DNA of 64,000 nt. It comes from CAYREV01 sp964423345. GTDB taxonomy: Bacteria > Bacteroidota > Rhodothermia > Balneolales > Balneolaceae. The notes beneath the pieces were generated by a model. That model did no database searches. It was not told where the DNA came from and saw only the letters and a program-made list of their open reading frames with translations. Below are positions 27,830 to 36,349 of the stretch, one piece after another. The DNA is taken from contig CAYREV010000004.1 in assembly GCA_964423345.1 (NCBI GenBank), positions 65,194 through 129,193 of the forward strand. Reading direction: 5' to 3'. Every line of letters starts with the position of its first letter. Within the stretch, counting starts at the first letter, position 1. Both the position numbers and the translations under genes were made by a program.

Positions 27830-28561
27830 TTACGCCTTCCCGGCATAGAGAAGGAAGATCGTGGGTCTTTTGTTTATGGGTTCGCGGTTACCGCTGTTCC
27901 ATTTGGAAACAGTACGGGAAATAATGGTTTCGGAGGGGAGAGTGAGGTCGGTTGCCGTGCAAAAACGGGTATCCGGCCGGCACTGTTTAAGCACATCTTT
28001 AATGACCGCATCGTTGCGGTGGGGGGCTTCCATAAATATCTGGGTACGGTCTTCATTGTTCGACTCCTGTTCCAGTTGCCGGATGGCGCGCCTGCGTTCC
28101 CCCTTGTCGATGGGCAGGTATCCGTGAAAGGCAAACTGCTGGCCGTTGAATCCCGAGGCCATAAGGGCCAGAAGGATGGAGGAAGGCCCTACCTGGGGTG
28201 AAACCTTAATATCCCGGGCATGGGCCATGCGAACCAGCTCGGAGCCGGGGTCGGCTACTGCCGGGCAGCCTGCTTCTGAAATAAGTCCCACATCCTTTCC
28301 CTGCTTGAGGGGTTCAAGGAAAGAGGCAATTTCATGCTGCGGGGTTTTCTTGTTCAGCAACAGGAAATCAATTTCATAGTCGGGTGCCGTCTGGCCAACC
28401 CATTGCAGGTACCGGGCAGCCGTTTGAATATTTTCAACGACCAGCACCTCCAGCCGCCGTATGATTTCGAGTACATATTCGGGAATCGTATTGTTGCCGG
28501 GGGTCTTGCCCAGCGTATTGGGAATCAGGTACAAAGTCCCTTTTGACAATTTGTTATCCAT
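27830..28561 (-). CDS. RsmI-like tetrapyrrole methylase family methyltransferase
   Basis: The 243-residue SAM-dependent protein belongs to the same fold as RsmI, the 16S rRNA C1402 2'-O-methyltransferase. It has the family blocks GLISEAGCPAVADPGSELV and VGPSSILLALMASGFNGQQFAFHGYLP. The Bacteroidota form, as here, starts with GTLYLIPNTLG and differs from E. coli RsmI at the N-terminus, so its exact rRNA target is not certain. Its first bases overlap the upstream membrane protein gene by 8 bases. Confidence 0.85.
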   Translation of the reverse strand: MDNKLSKGTLYLIPNTLGKTPGNNTIPEYVLEIIRRLEVLVVENIQTAARYLQWVGQTAPDYEIDFLLLNKKTPQHEIASFLEPLKQGKDVGLISEAGCPAVADPGSELVRMAHARDIKVSPQVGPSSILLALMASGFNGQQFAFHGYLPIDKGERRRAIRQLEQESNNEDRTQIFMEAPHRNDAVIKDVLKQCRPDTRFCTATDLTLPSETIISRTVSKWNSGNREPINKRPTIFLLYAGKA

Positions 28562-29045
28562 GTTTATCTATGCGTTCGATGTAATATTCCTGTTCGCCCG
28601 TCGCAAGTTTCCTTTTCATGTAGCGGTGTGCGGCCAGTGCTATAAAAAACGTTAGGATAAACCCCACGGCAGCCATGGCTATATTGGTGAGGGCCAGCCC
28701 TTTATGGGTTTTGTAGGTGGGAGTCATCACAATACTTTGAAATGCACCGGGCTGATAGCGTATGGGTACTATATTTATATTTTGCAGTTCGCCGGCCATC
28801 TCCACCGGAAGTGACAGCTTGCGGGTAATGAATTCGCCCTCCCTGGTGGTGAAGCTGAGGATCACATAGCCGTTGGTTTGCGCAGCTATCTGCTTGAGCT
28901 CAAATTCATCTATATCTGCCGTATAGGAGGTGCCGTTCCTATAGGTATCTCTTACCCCCTGGTAGACCAGGGCCTGGTGTATGGCCAGGAACAGCAGGAA
29001 GGCGGGCAACAGCCAGCTTAAGTATATCAGTTTGTATTTGGACAT
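28554..29045 (-). CDS. Two-helix membrane protein of unknown function
   Basis: I do not recognise this 163-residue protein. It has a hydrophobic helix near the N-terminus (IYLSWLLPAFLLFLAIH), a soluble beta-rich middle part of about 85 residues, and a second helix near the C-terminus (IAMAAVGFILTFFIALAA) followed by a charged tail. This arrangement recalls DUF3592-like proteins, in which an extracytoplasmic domain sits between two helices. It lies 5 bases after the upstream serine-hydrolase-like gene and overlaps the downstream methyltransferase, so all three are probably one operon. Confidence 0.65.
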   Translation of the reverse strand: MSKYKLIYLSWLLPAFLLFLAIHQALVYQGVRDTYRNGTSYTADIDEFELKQIAAQTNGYVILSFTTREGEFITRKLSLPVEMAGELQNINIVPIRYQPGAFQSIVMTPTYKTHKGLALTNIAMAAVGFILTFFIALAAHRYMKRKLATGEQEYYIERIDKHG

Positions 29046-29050
29046 CGGTT

Positions 29051-30259
29051 CTATTTGGAATTGGATATGGCATTAACGGTGGCCCGGCGTAGAGCCGGGT
29101 CCCATATGAGTCGCTGTTCAAAGTCCTGGTGTATCAGGTTGCTGCTCATATGAAACCACAGGGCTACCTGCAGGTTATCGAATAATACAGCCTGGGCGAA
29201 GGGTTCTCCGGAATAGGAGGAGCGGCCGAAGTCGATGCCGTTGACCAGGCCCATGCGGCTGTCGTAAATGGCCCCGTAATTTTTAAAATCTTTTTGAAGA
29301 CGGGAATTTTCCATGGGCCAGGAAAGAATGTCCTTGACTCTTTTTGAAATATTGGGACTTATCAACCGATCCTGCTGCAGCTTCTTCATGATCCCCGCCA
29401 TTTCAAGGGCAGTTGTTTTCGGAAAGACCGCAAGCATATCCCTGAGCTGTTTAAAGGGGAGCCCGAGCCCTTCATCCCTGTTAAAGAGATCCCGTATTTT
29501 GTGGCGATAAGCCTCATCGTTTGCGAGGCGGACAAAGGCTTTCTCTGCCTGTTCATGAATTTTTTCGTACGGCAATTGCTCAAGGCTTTCCAGTCTCGAG
29601 GCAGAAGACATATCGTACAGTGAGGGCTTCATCAGTATATAAAGTCCGCAAAACGGTGCCGGCAAATCGGTGTGTTTCAATTCAAGTTCACCGATCAGGT
29701 TTCGAAGCCGGGTTGATCCGATCCGATGATAAAGATAATCGCTTGCTGCCAGGTCATTGTATTCTACGGCTGCCTGTACTATATCGGACAATGATACGGT
29801 CCGGTGGCCGCTAATTTTATTTTTGCTTTGCAGCACCTGAATGGCGTCTTCATGATTGGAGGCATCGATATAGGGCAGCTGATAACGGCCGACGGCAGAA
29901 AGCGTGATCTGTTCGTCGGGATCAATCACTCCTTGCTCAGCCATCCGCGCATATTCGATAAGGAGGAACAGGTTCGACAGCCGTCCCATGCTCCTGGGTT
30001 CTTTTTCATTATAGAGGATGGAGGAGTCGGGATTTTCAATTGAGAGGGAGGCAATGGATACATGCCGGGGCTGGGCTCCGATATATTCGGTGAGGCCCTT
30101 CAGGGAGTAGGTTTTTTCGACCCATTGTTGCCCCTCCTGCAAATCTTCGCTGTTTTCAAACAGAGTGACCAGGGCGTCTGTGTTAAAGCCGAAAACAATG
30201 AGGAGGATAATCAGCAGGGTACCCAGAAAGGCACCGGCAAACTTAAAAATACGCAGCAT
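29051..30259 (-). CDS. Beta-lactamase-like/penicillin-binding-fold protein with altered active site
   Basis: A 402-residue protein with an N-terminal membrane anchor (about residues 8-25) and an extracytoplasmic domain. The pattern around 85-115 (RSMGRLSNLFLLIEYARMAEQG) and around 160-180 (VEYNDLAASDYLYHRIG) follows class A beta-lactamase-type serine hydrolases. In those enzymes the first motif is SxxK and the second SDN. Here they read Ser95-Asn-Leu-Phe98 and Glu166-Tyr-Asn168, and I see no KTG triad, so the catalytic lysine is missing. It may be a non-catalytic binding or sensing protein. It heads a three-gene run with the membrane protein and the methyltransferase. Confidence 0.65.
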   Translation of the reverse strand: MLRIFKFAGAFLGTLLIILLIVFGFNTDALVTLFENSEDLQEGQQWVEKTYSLKGLTEYIGAQPRHVSIASLSIENPDSSILYNEKEPRSMGRLSNLFLLIEYARMAEQGVIDPDEQITLSAVGRYQLPYIDASNHEDAIQVLQSKNKISGHRTVSLSDIVQAAVEYNDLAASDYLYHRIGSTRLRNLIGELELKHTDLPAPFCGLYILMKPSLYDMSSASRLESLEQLPYEKIHEQAEKAFVRLANDEAYRHKIRDLFNRDEGLGLPFKQLRDMLAVFPKTTALEMAGIMKKLQQDRLISPNISKRVKDILSWPMENSRLQKDFKNYGAIYDSRMGLVNGIDFGRSSYSGEPFAQAVLFDNLQVALWFHMSSNLIHQDFEQRLIWDPALRRATVNAISNSK

Positions 30260-30407
30260 GTGGTAGCAATTGCTTCAGAATTGTGAAACAGCAAATATAC
30301 GCATATTGGAAGTGTTTATCACTTCCGGTCTTAAATAGATGGAGGAACCGTGCCGGTATGCTGCGACGGTTGTCCCCGGATTAACATAAAGGGTCGAATA
30401 GGTGCTT

Positions 30408-31670
30408 TTAACTTACAAATCGCATTATTTCCGCGCAGAGGATTGCAGCATAGGTGCCAAGAGCGTATCCAAGCACGGCCAGAAGTACCCCGACCGGTGC
30501 CAGCGCCGGGTGAAAGGCTGATGCTACAATAGGTGCGGAAGCCGCACCCCCCACGTTGGCCTGGCTGCCTACGGCCACAAAGAAGAAGGGGGCGTTGATG
30601 GTTTTGGCTACGACAAAGAGTATAAACACATGGATAAGTATCCAGAGCAATCCGATGAGGAAAAAGCCGGGGCTTTCAAAAATGGCCAGCACGTCCATCT
30701 TCATGCCGATGGTTGCCACAAGGATATAGAGAAAGAGGCTGCCGATCCTTGAGGCCCCCGCCCCTTCCAGCTCCCGAGCCCTGGTGAAAGAGAGCAGAAG
30801 TCCGCCGGTCGTGGCAATAACAATAATCCAGAAGAAGGGCGAACCCAGGCTCAGGTCACTTAAGGCCGGGTAGTTGGCGTTGATCCATGGGGTGATCGTG
30901 TCGGCCCCTATATGGCCAATGGCGGTAACGACAAAGGCCACGGCACAGATGGTAGTGACATCGGCCAGGGAGGGAATGCGTGCAATACTTGCCCGGTAGT
31001 TTTCGATCTTTTTCCGGAGTTCGGTGATAGGGCTGGCGTCGGCCTTGAACCAGGTATCAATCTTTTCCGAGATGCCTGCCCCATACAATAGAAATCCCAG
31101 CCAGATATTGGCGACGATGATATCGACGGTGATCATGGCCGAAAACAGCTCATCGCTGGGATCGTAGATTTCGTACATGGCTGTCTGGTTGGCCCCACCG
31201 CCGATCCAGCTACCCGCCACGGTGGAAAGGCCGCGCCAGATCTCTTCCGGCCCGGCTCCGCTAACTACCTCGGGTGCCACATAGGAAAATAACAACAGGG
31301 CTGCGGGCCCGCCCACAACGATGCCTGCCGTCCCCGCCAGGAACATGATGATGGCTTTGGGCCCCAGGCCAAGAATGCCCTTAAAATCGATACTTAGCGT
31401 GAGGAGCACCAGGCTGGCCGGTAAAAGGTACCGGGAAGCTACAAAATAGAGGTTTGATTCCTCCCCCGATATCAATCCCATGGAGTTGAGTATGGAAGGT
31501 ATAAAATAGCAAAGCAGCAGGGAGGGAATGAAGGTGTAGAACTTTTGCCAGAAAGGGCGATCGATGTTTGAGGTTATGAAAATAGCTGCCAGGACCAGTA
31601 GCAGAATTCCCAGGACAACAGCATCATTGGTAAAGAGAGGGGTGGAAACGGCCAGTAGGATTGAAACCAT
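30408..31670 (-). CDS. DUF819 family membrane protein
   Basis: A 420-residue integral membrane protein with about ten to twelve hydrophobic segments. It has the DUF819 (YjcL-like) marks: the central STVAGSWIGGGANQTAMYEIYD loop read as separate parts STVAGSWIGG and NQTAMYE, and a late VGSQANVGGAASAPIVASAFHP region given as VGSQANVGGAAS. These paired GG/N motifs suggest a transporter with two inverted repeats. The substrate is unknown. It is divergent from dapB, with 140 bases between. Confidence 0.88.
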   Translation of the reverse strand: MVSILLAVSTPLFTNDAVVLGILLLVLAAIFITSNIDRPFWQKFYTFIPSLLLCYFIPSILNSMGLISGEESNLYFVASRYLLPASLVLLTLSIDFKGILGLGPKAIIMFLAGTAGIVVGGPAALLLFSYVAPEVVSGAGPEEIWRGLSTVAGSWIGGGANQTAMYEIYDPSDELFSAMITVDIIVANIWLGFLLYGAGISEKIDTWFKADASPITELRKKIENYRASIARIPSLADVTTICAVAFVVTAIGHIGADTITPWINANYPALSDLSLGSPFFWIIVIATTGGLLLSFTRARELEGAGASRIGSLFLYILVATIGMKMDVLAIFESPGFFLIGLLWILIHVFILFVVAKTINAPFFFVAVGSQANVGGAASAPIVASAFHPALAPVGVLLAVLGYALGTYAAILCAEIMRFVS

Positions 31671-31810
31671 AGTATATCGTTGATTAAAATTACAAGCGGG
31701 AATCTAAGTGATAGTTTGGTAATAGTGCAAATCGCTTTCATCAAGACAGATGATAATCCACCCCAAAAACAGTATACTAAGGAGTCTGAACATGTAATAA
31801 ACAGAAAACC

Positions 31811-32497
31811 ATGAAGGTAGCAGTAATAGGAACCGGCAAGACGGGAAGTGAGGTGGTAAACCTCATTGAGAGCGACAGCCTCGTCGGGCCGTTTAATACC
31901 GGGAACAGGCCAACGGCAGAAAAACTGCAAGATGCGGATGCAGCCGTTATTTTTGTCCCCGGCAGGGCAGTGGATGATATCTATGAGCCCGTATTAAGCT
32001 CCGGGGTACCCGCCGTCTGGGGCAGTACCGGCTACAACTGGCCCCGGGATTTGGATGAACGGCTTAAAGAGCGGGGGGTAAAATGGCTTAAGGCTTCCAA
32101 TTTCAGCCTGGGCATGAACATCATACGGAAATGCCTGTCGATTTTGGGAGAAGGATCCGACTTCCTGGGATCCCCCGGCTTTCATATTCATGAAATACAC
32201 CATACCGGCAAAAAGGATGCCCCCAGCGGCACAGCCCTGTCATGGAAGAAATGGCTGGGAAAAGAGGCAGAAATAACATCGGAGCGGAAGGGGGATATCA
32301 AGGGTATCCACAGGCTGAAGGTGAAGACCGAGGCCGAATCAATCACCCTGGAACACGAAGCACACCAAAGGGCGGTATTTGCCAAAGGGGCCCTGTGGGC
32401 TGCCGAACAGCTGCTCAGGGATGAACTTGGGCCCGGATTCTACGATATTGAAACTATTTTTGACCAGGCGCTGGCCGTTAAGACTCATCAGCGCTAA
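31811..32497 (+). CDS. dapB: 4-hydroxy-tetrahydrodipicolinate reductase
   Basis: DapB reduces the DapA product in the lysine/diaminopimelate pathway. The 228 residues are shorter than the usual 270, with the loss spread through the N-terminal nucleotide-binding half (VAVIGTGKTG start). The catalytic signature is intact: EIHHTGKKDAPSGTAL with His130/131, Lys134 and Asp136. The short form is common in Bacteroidota. It is the first gene of dapB-dapA-dapD, with 17 bases before dapA. Confidence 0.93.
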   Translation: MKVAVIGTGKTGSEVVNLIESDSLVGPFNTGNRPTAEKLQDADAAVIFVPGRAVDDIYEPVLSSGVPAVWGSTGYNWPRDLDERLKERGVKWLKASNFSLGMNIIRKCLSILGEGSDFLGSPGFHIHEIHHTGKKDAPSGTALSWKKWLGKEAEITSERKGDIKGIHRLKVKTEAESITLEHEAHQRAVFAKGALWAAEQLLRDELGPGFYDIETIFDQALAVKTHQR

Positions 32498-32514
32498 AAA
32501 ACAGCTGGCTATAT

Positions 32515-33396
32515 ATGAATAATCAGGATATTATATTGTGGACCGCACTTGTTACTCCCATGAAAGAGAACGGGGACCTGGACCTGGACGACCTGGCCTC
32601 GCTGATACATAAGCAGGACGATGCCGGCAACGGCGTCCTTGTGCTGGGAAGTACCGGCGAAGGACTGGCTCTGGGGATGGACGAGATGAAGCAGGTGGTG
32701 AAGACCGCCTCCAGCCTTAATATTGACGTTCCCATAATGGCGGGTGTGGGAGGCTTTAACCTGCGTGAGCAGATTGAGTGGATTGAATACTGTCAGCAGT
32801 TTGACGTCGACAGCTTCCTGCTGGTAACCCCTCTTTACGCCAAGCCCGGGGTCAGGGGACAGGTGGAGTGGTTCGATGCCCTTATGAATGCCGCCGACAA
32901 GCCTTGTATGCTGTACAACGTCCCCTCCCGCACCGGTGTGAAACTCGATCCGGCTGCGCTTGCCGAGCTTAAGGGCCATAATAACCTTTTCGCCCTCAAG
33001 GAGGCCAGTGGGAGCATCAATGATTTTCAGGAGTTTCGTAAGGCGGCACCGGAGCTGAAAATGCTGAGTGGCGATGACGGACTGACGCCGTTTTTTGCCA
33101 TGGCCGGTTGCGGGGGGCTGGTGTCGGTGGCTGCCAATGTATGGCCCGAGGCGACCCATACATATGTGGAGCAGTGCCTGGCGGGCAATGGCCCCGACCT
33201 TTTGCCTCTGTGGCAGGAGTGTACGGATGCGCTGTTTACGGTTTCCAATCCTATTCCGGCCAAAGTGCTGTTGCATGAAAAAGGATGGATTAAAACCCCC
33301 ATACTTCGCCCCCCCTTAACGCATGATGAGCTTGATGATATCTCTGTGTTGACGGAAGCGGATAAGCGCATTCGGCAGTGGCTGAAAAAATACTGA
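32515..33396 (+). CDS. dapA: 4-hydroxy-tetrahydrodipicolinate synthase
   Basis: DapA condenses pyruvate with aspartate semialdehyde. The 293-residue TIM barrel has GSTGEG (45-50), Tyr134 in YNVPSRTG and the Schiff-base Lys162 in FALKEASG. Product diaminopimelate feeds both lysine and peptidoglycan. It shares substrate supply with the threonine synthase encoded on the opposite strand at 34207-35910, since both pathways branch from aspartate semialdehyde. Confidence 0.95.
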   Translation: MNNQDIILWTALVTPMKENGDLDLDDLASLIHKQDDAGNGVLVLGSTGEGLALGMDEMKQVVKTASSLNIDVPIMAGVGGFNLREQIEWIEYCQQFDVDSFLLVTPLYAKPGVRGQVEWFDALMNAADKPCMLYNVPSRTGVKLDPAALAELKGHNNLFALKEASGSINDFQEFRKAAPELKMLSGDDGLTPFFAMAGCGGLVSVAANVWPEATHTYVEQCLAGNGPDLLPLWQECTDALFTVSNPIPAKVLLHEKGWIKTPILRPPLTHDELDDISVLTEADKRIRQWLKKY

Positions 33397-33438
33397 GAAC
33401 GAAGATATTGAATACTAACAAACGAAAATTATTGAAAG

Positions 33439-34200
33439 ATGAGCGAACATAACTGGGAAGAAGTACTTGAAAAACTTGAGACGGGTGATATCAGGGCCGC
33501 TAATCCTGCTGACGATGGGGAGGGGTGGAAGGCCAACCGGAAGGTGAAAGAAGCCATACTGGCCTCTTTCAAAGCGGGGGTAAACACCGAGTATTCCGGT
33601 ATCTATGAAGGGTTTGTCGACAAGCACAATCTGCCTCCCCGGAAATTCAGGAAAGAGGAACAGGTTCGTTTGGTTCCCGGAGGATCGTCCGTCAGGAAAG
33701 GCGCATATGTGGCACCCGGTGTCATCATCATGCCGCCGGCATATATCAATGTTGGCGCCTATGTGGATGAGGGAACGATGGTCGACAGCCATGCTTTGGT
33801 CGGCTCCTGTGCACAGGTAGGTAAAAATGTACACCTGTCGGCGGGAGTTCAGCTGGGCGGGGTGCTGGAGCCGGTGGGGCTGGCTCCCGTGGTCATTGAA
33901 GACGACTGCTTTATAGGGGCGGGGTCGGTCATTGTTGAGGGAATACTGGTCAGGGAGCGTGCGGTGATAGCTCCCGGGGTCACGCTCTCCAAATCCATCC
34001 CGGTATACGACTGCGTTCATGAAAAACAGCTGGAGAAGGGGGCAGCCATACCCGCCGGGGCAGTGGTTATTCCCGGCACGCGGCCGGTGTCGGGAGACTG
34101 GGCCCGGGAGAAGGGCCTCAGCATGGCCTGTCCGCTTATCGTAAAATATCGCGATGAAAAAAGCGATGCATCTCTCGAGCTTGAAGAGGTGTTGAGGTAG
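33439..34200 (+). CDS. dapD: Tetrahydrodipicolinate N-succinyltransferase
   Basis: DapD succinylates tetrahydrodipicolinate, so this organism uses the succinylase branch. The 253 residues contain a left-handed beta-helix of hexapeptide repeats (GAYVAPGVIIMPPAYINVGA region, then MVDSHALVGSCAQVG, VHLSAGVQLGGVLEP). The short C-terminal extension contains CPLIVKYRDEKSD. It ends six bases before the convergent threonine synthase stop, leaving no room for a terminator between them. Confidence 0.94.
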   Translation: MSEHNWEEVLEKLETGDIRAANPADDGEGWKANRKVKEAILASFKAGVNTEYSGIYEGFVDKHNLPPRKFRKEEQVRLVPGGSSVRKGAYVAPGVIIMPPAYINVGAYVDEGTMVDSHALVGSCAQVGKNVHLSAGVQLGGVLEPVGLAPVVIEDDCFIGAGSVIVEGILVRERAVIAPGVTLSKSIPVYDCVHEKQLEKGAAIPAGAVVIPGTRPVSGDWAREKGLSMACPLIVKYRDEKSDASLELEEVLR

Positions 34201-34206
34201 GGGGTT

Positions 34207-35910
34207 TTAGGCTATTTCGGACTTCATGGCTATGGCCAGGCCCTTGACGAAAGCCTGAACCACAGCTTCCAGGGTATCGGGTGAGGCCCCCTTGGAAACC
34301 CACTCCTGTTCATCGTCACTCAGGGTAAGCGTGACCACCACCAGGGAGTCGGTGTCGGGGCTCAATATCTCAACTTCATGATTTTTAACCTCCAGCGGAA
34401 GGATGTTATCCGTCTCCGATTTGATGGCCGCCAGTATGGAGTCGATGGGCCCCACGCCCTTGGCTTCGGTGATGACTTCACGGTCTCCTATGGTCAGCTT
34501 CACCGCCGCTTCCACGAGGCCGTGCTTGCGCATGGTCAGCTTATAGTCCAGCACCTCGGCGGGATATTCAAGGTCCAGCTCCTCATTGAAAACCAGCGAC
34601 TGCAGCACTTCAATCTCATTGTTGCTGAGGGTTTTGCCTTTTTTGTTGATGTTGGCGACATAATCGTTATAGAGGCGTTCATGCTCCTCATCCATCTTGA
34701 GGTTGGCCATAAAAGTATCTCTCGACTTACCCCAGGAATCCTTCTGCATTTCGATATATCCGGAGTCGATGTAGTTGATAACCTTGTCGAGGTCGGGCGA
34801 CAGCACCGGGGAGGAGAGAGAGTGTTTGGCTACCACCTTGGTGTCTTTCAGTCCTGAACCGGTGAGCACAAAACAGCATTTTTTGCCTTTGAAGGTGTCG
34901 AGGTTGTTTTTGAATGCGGCGAGTGGGAGGGCGCAGGCCGGTTCGGTAAAATGGCCCTCTACCGTGGCCATCTCTTTCAGGGATTGCAGAATCTCGTCTT
35001 CCGTAACCGTAAACGCCATCCCGTCGGTTTCTTCAATGCCGAGCAGCACCTTGTGGAAGTCCACCGGGTCGGATGCGGCTACCGACTGCGCCATGGTGTT
35101 GACCTGCTTTTTGATAATCTTCTTCTTTTTGAAAATCCCCTCTACCACGGGAGAGCTTTGTTCGGGCTGTATGGCCACGAGCCTGGGGATATGGTCTATT
35201 GTACCGGCCTCCTTCAATTCACGGTAGCCCTTGGATATGGCACCGAAATTCGTACCGCAGCCTACGGGGATGAACACAAAGTCAAAGTCTTCGCCGCCCT
35301 GTTCAATAATTTCATAGCTGAACGTTTTTTGTCCCTCTTCCCGAAAGACGTAATCACCTGCGAGGTAATAGTTGCCGGATTTGGCAAATTTACGGCAGAG
35401 GGCTTCACAGGTGCTGAAATCCCCTTTGATGCGGATGATGTTGGCATCGTAAATTGTGGCTTGGGCGATCTTCGCATCGGTGGTTTTCTCCGGTACAAAA
35501 ACAAAACAGGGGATCTTGAAGTAGCAGGCATAGGCTGCTACCGAAGCAGCCATGTTGCCCGTCGAGGCAAGACAGATGGCATCGGCACCCAGTTCCCGGG
35601 CTTTCTGCACTTCAATATAGCTTCCGCGGTCCTTGAAACAGCCCGTCGGATGTTCAAACTCCAGCTTGGCGTAGAGGTCGGCCCCGTAGGTTTCGGAGAG
35701 CCTGTCCAGTTTCTTGAGGGCCGAGGGATGGTTTTTAAGCGGCTCCGGTACGATATCCTTCAGCGGGAATTGGATCTTGCCGGTTATCTCTTCGTAATGT
35801 ACCCGAAGCACGCTTTCACACTGGGTACAATAGGTGGTTGTTTCCGTTTCGTCATTGAGATGGCCGTTAGCAACGCATCTCAATTCATAACCGGTGTTGG
35901 TGCTCTCCAT
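34207..35910 (-). CDS. thrC: Threonine synthase with C-terminal LeuA-type allosteric domain
   Basis: Residues about 1-395 are a PLP-dependent threonine synthase: a possible zinc-ribbon start (Cys12, Cys28, Cys31), the PLP lysine Lys93 in GCFKDRGS, the ASTGNMAASVAAYA block and the phosphate-binding VGCGTNFGA. Normal enzymes end there. This one runs on to 567 residues. The extra part (about 430-565) reads LDYKLTMRKHGLVEAAVKL, then GVGPIDSILAAI at about 485, and SKGASPDTLEAVVQAFVKGLAIAM. That is the pattern of the LeuA dimerisation/allosteric domain (GxGPVDA ... DxxxAS). The fusion suggests feedback control by an amino acid, perhaps isoleucine or leucine. It faces dapB-dapA-dapD, which share its precursor. 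Confidence 0.9.
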   Translation of the reverse strand: MESTNTGYELRCVANGHLNDETETTTYCTQCESVLRVHYEEITGKIQFPLKDIVPEPLKNHPSALKKLDRLSETYGADLYAKLEFEHPTGCFKDRGSYIEVQKARELGADAICLASTGNMAASVAAYACYFKIPCFVFVPEKTTDAKIAQATIYDANIIRIKGDFSTCEALCRKFAKSGNYYLAGDYVFREEGQKTFSYEIIEQGGEDFDFVFIPVGCGTNFGAISKGYRELKEAGTIDHIPRLVAIQPEQSSPVVEGIFKKKKIIKKQVNTMAQSVAASDPVDFHKVLLGIEETDGMAFTVTEDEILQSLKEMATVEGHFTEPACALPLAAFKNNLDTFKGKKCCFVLTGSGLKDTKVVAKHSLSSPVLSPDLDKVINYIDSGYIEMQKDSWGKSRDTFMANLKMDEEHERLYNDYVANINKKGKTLSNNEIEVLQSLVFNEELDLEYPAEVLDYKLTMRKHGLVEAAVKLTIGDREVITEAKGVGPIDSILAAIKSETDNILPLEVKNHEVEILSPDTDSLVVVTLTLSDDEQEWVSKGASPDTLEAVVQAFVKGLAIAMKSEIA

Positions 35911-36021
35911 AAGGCAAATTCGTTCTGGCGGTTGTAGTTATAAGGAAAATACGAATCGGAGTATTGATCTTAAAATAAGAGATGTAAAAGCCGGCATAGG
36001 GGTAGCATCCTTTAGAGGGGG

Positions 36022-36273
36022 CTAGGATTTCAGGGGAACCAGGGAGATTTCATCAAAATCCATATCCAGTTCGTTGAAGACCGGTTCGGCCACTTCCTGT
36101 ATCTCTTCGCCCGTTAACTGTTCCAGGCCCTGAATTTCAACAAAAAGGGCATTCTGGTGGCCGACTACATAGTAGCGCGCCTTCTCCGCATTAAAACATT
36201 TTCGCAGGGTGTCGACCAGGATCTCCAGGTCCTCTTCATAGGCCTCGTAGCTGTCTTCGTTTAAATCAGGCAT
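36022..36273 (-). CDS. Small acidic protein of unknown function
   Basis: I do not recognise this protein. From the ATG at 36273 it is 83 residues (MPDLNEDSYEAYEED...), rich in Glu and Asp, with a predicted helix-strand-strand-helix pattern and no signal peptide. A longer frame would start at a TTG at 36321, but that adds 16 residues lacking conservation signs, so I prefer the ATG. It is divergent from anmK with about 75 bases between starts, and the promoter for both must lie there. Confidence 0.55.
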   Translation of the reverse strand: MPDLNEDSYEAYEEDLEILVDTLRKCFNAEKARYYVVGHQNALFVEIQGLEQLTGEEIQEVAEPVFNELDMDFDEISLVPLKS

Positions 36274-36349
36274 CTTCTGTTGTGTATTGCGTACTTCGTT
36301 ATATTTTAGGTGCACTAACAATACATAATACGCATTACGCAGTCAATTT

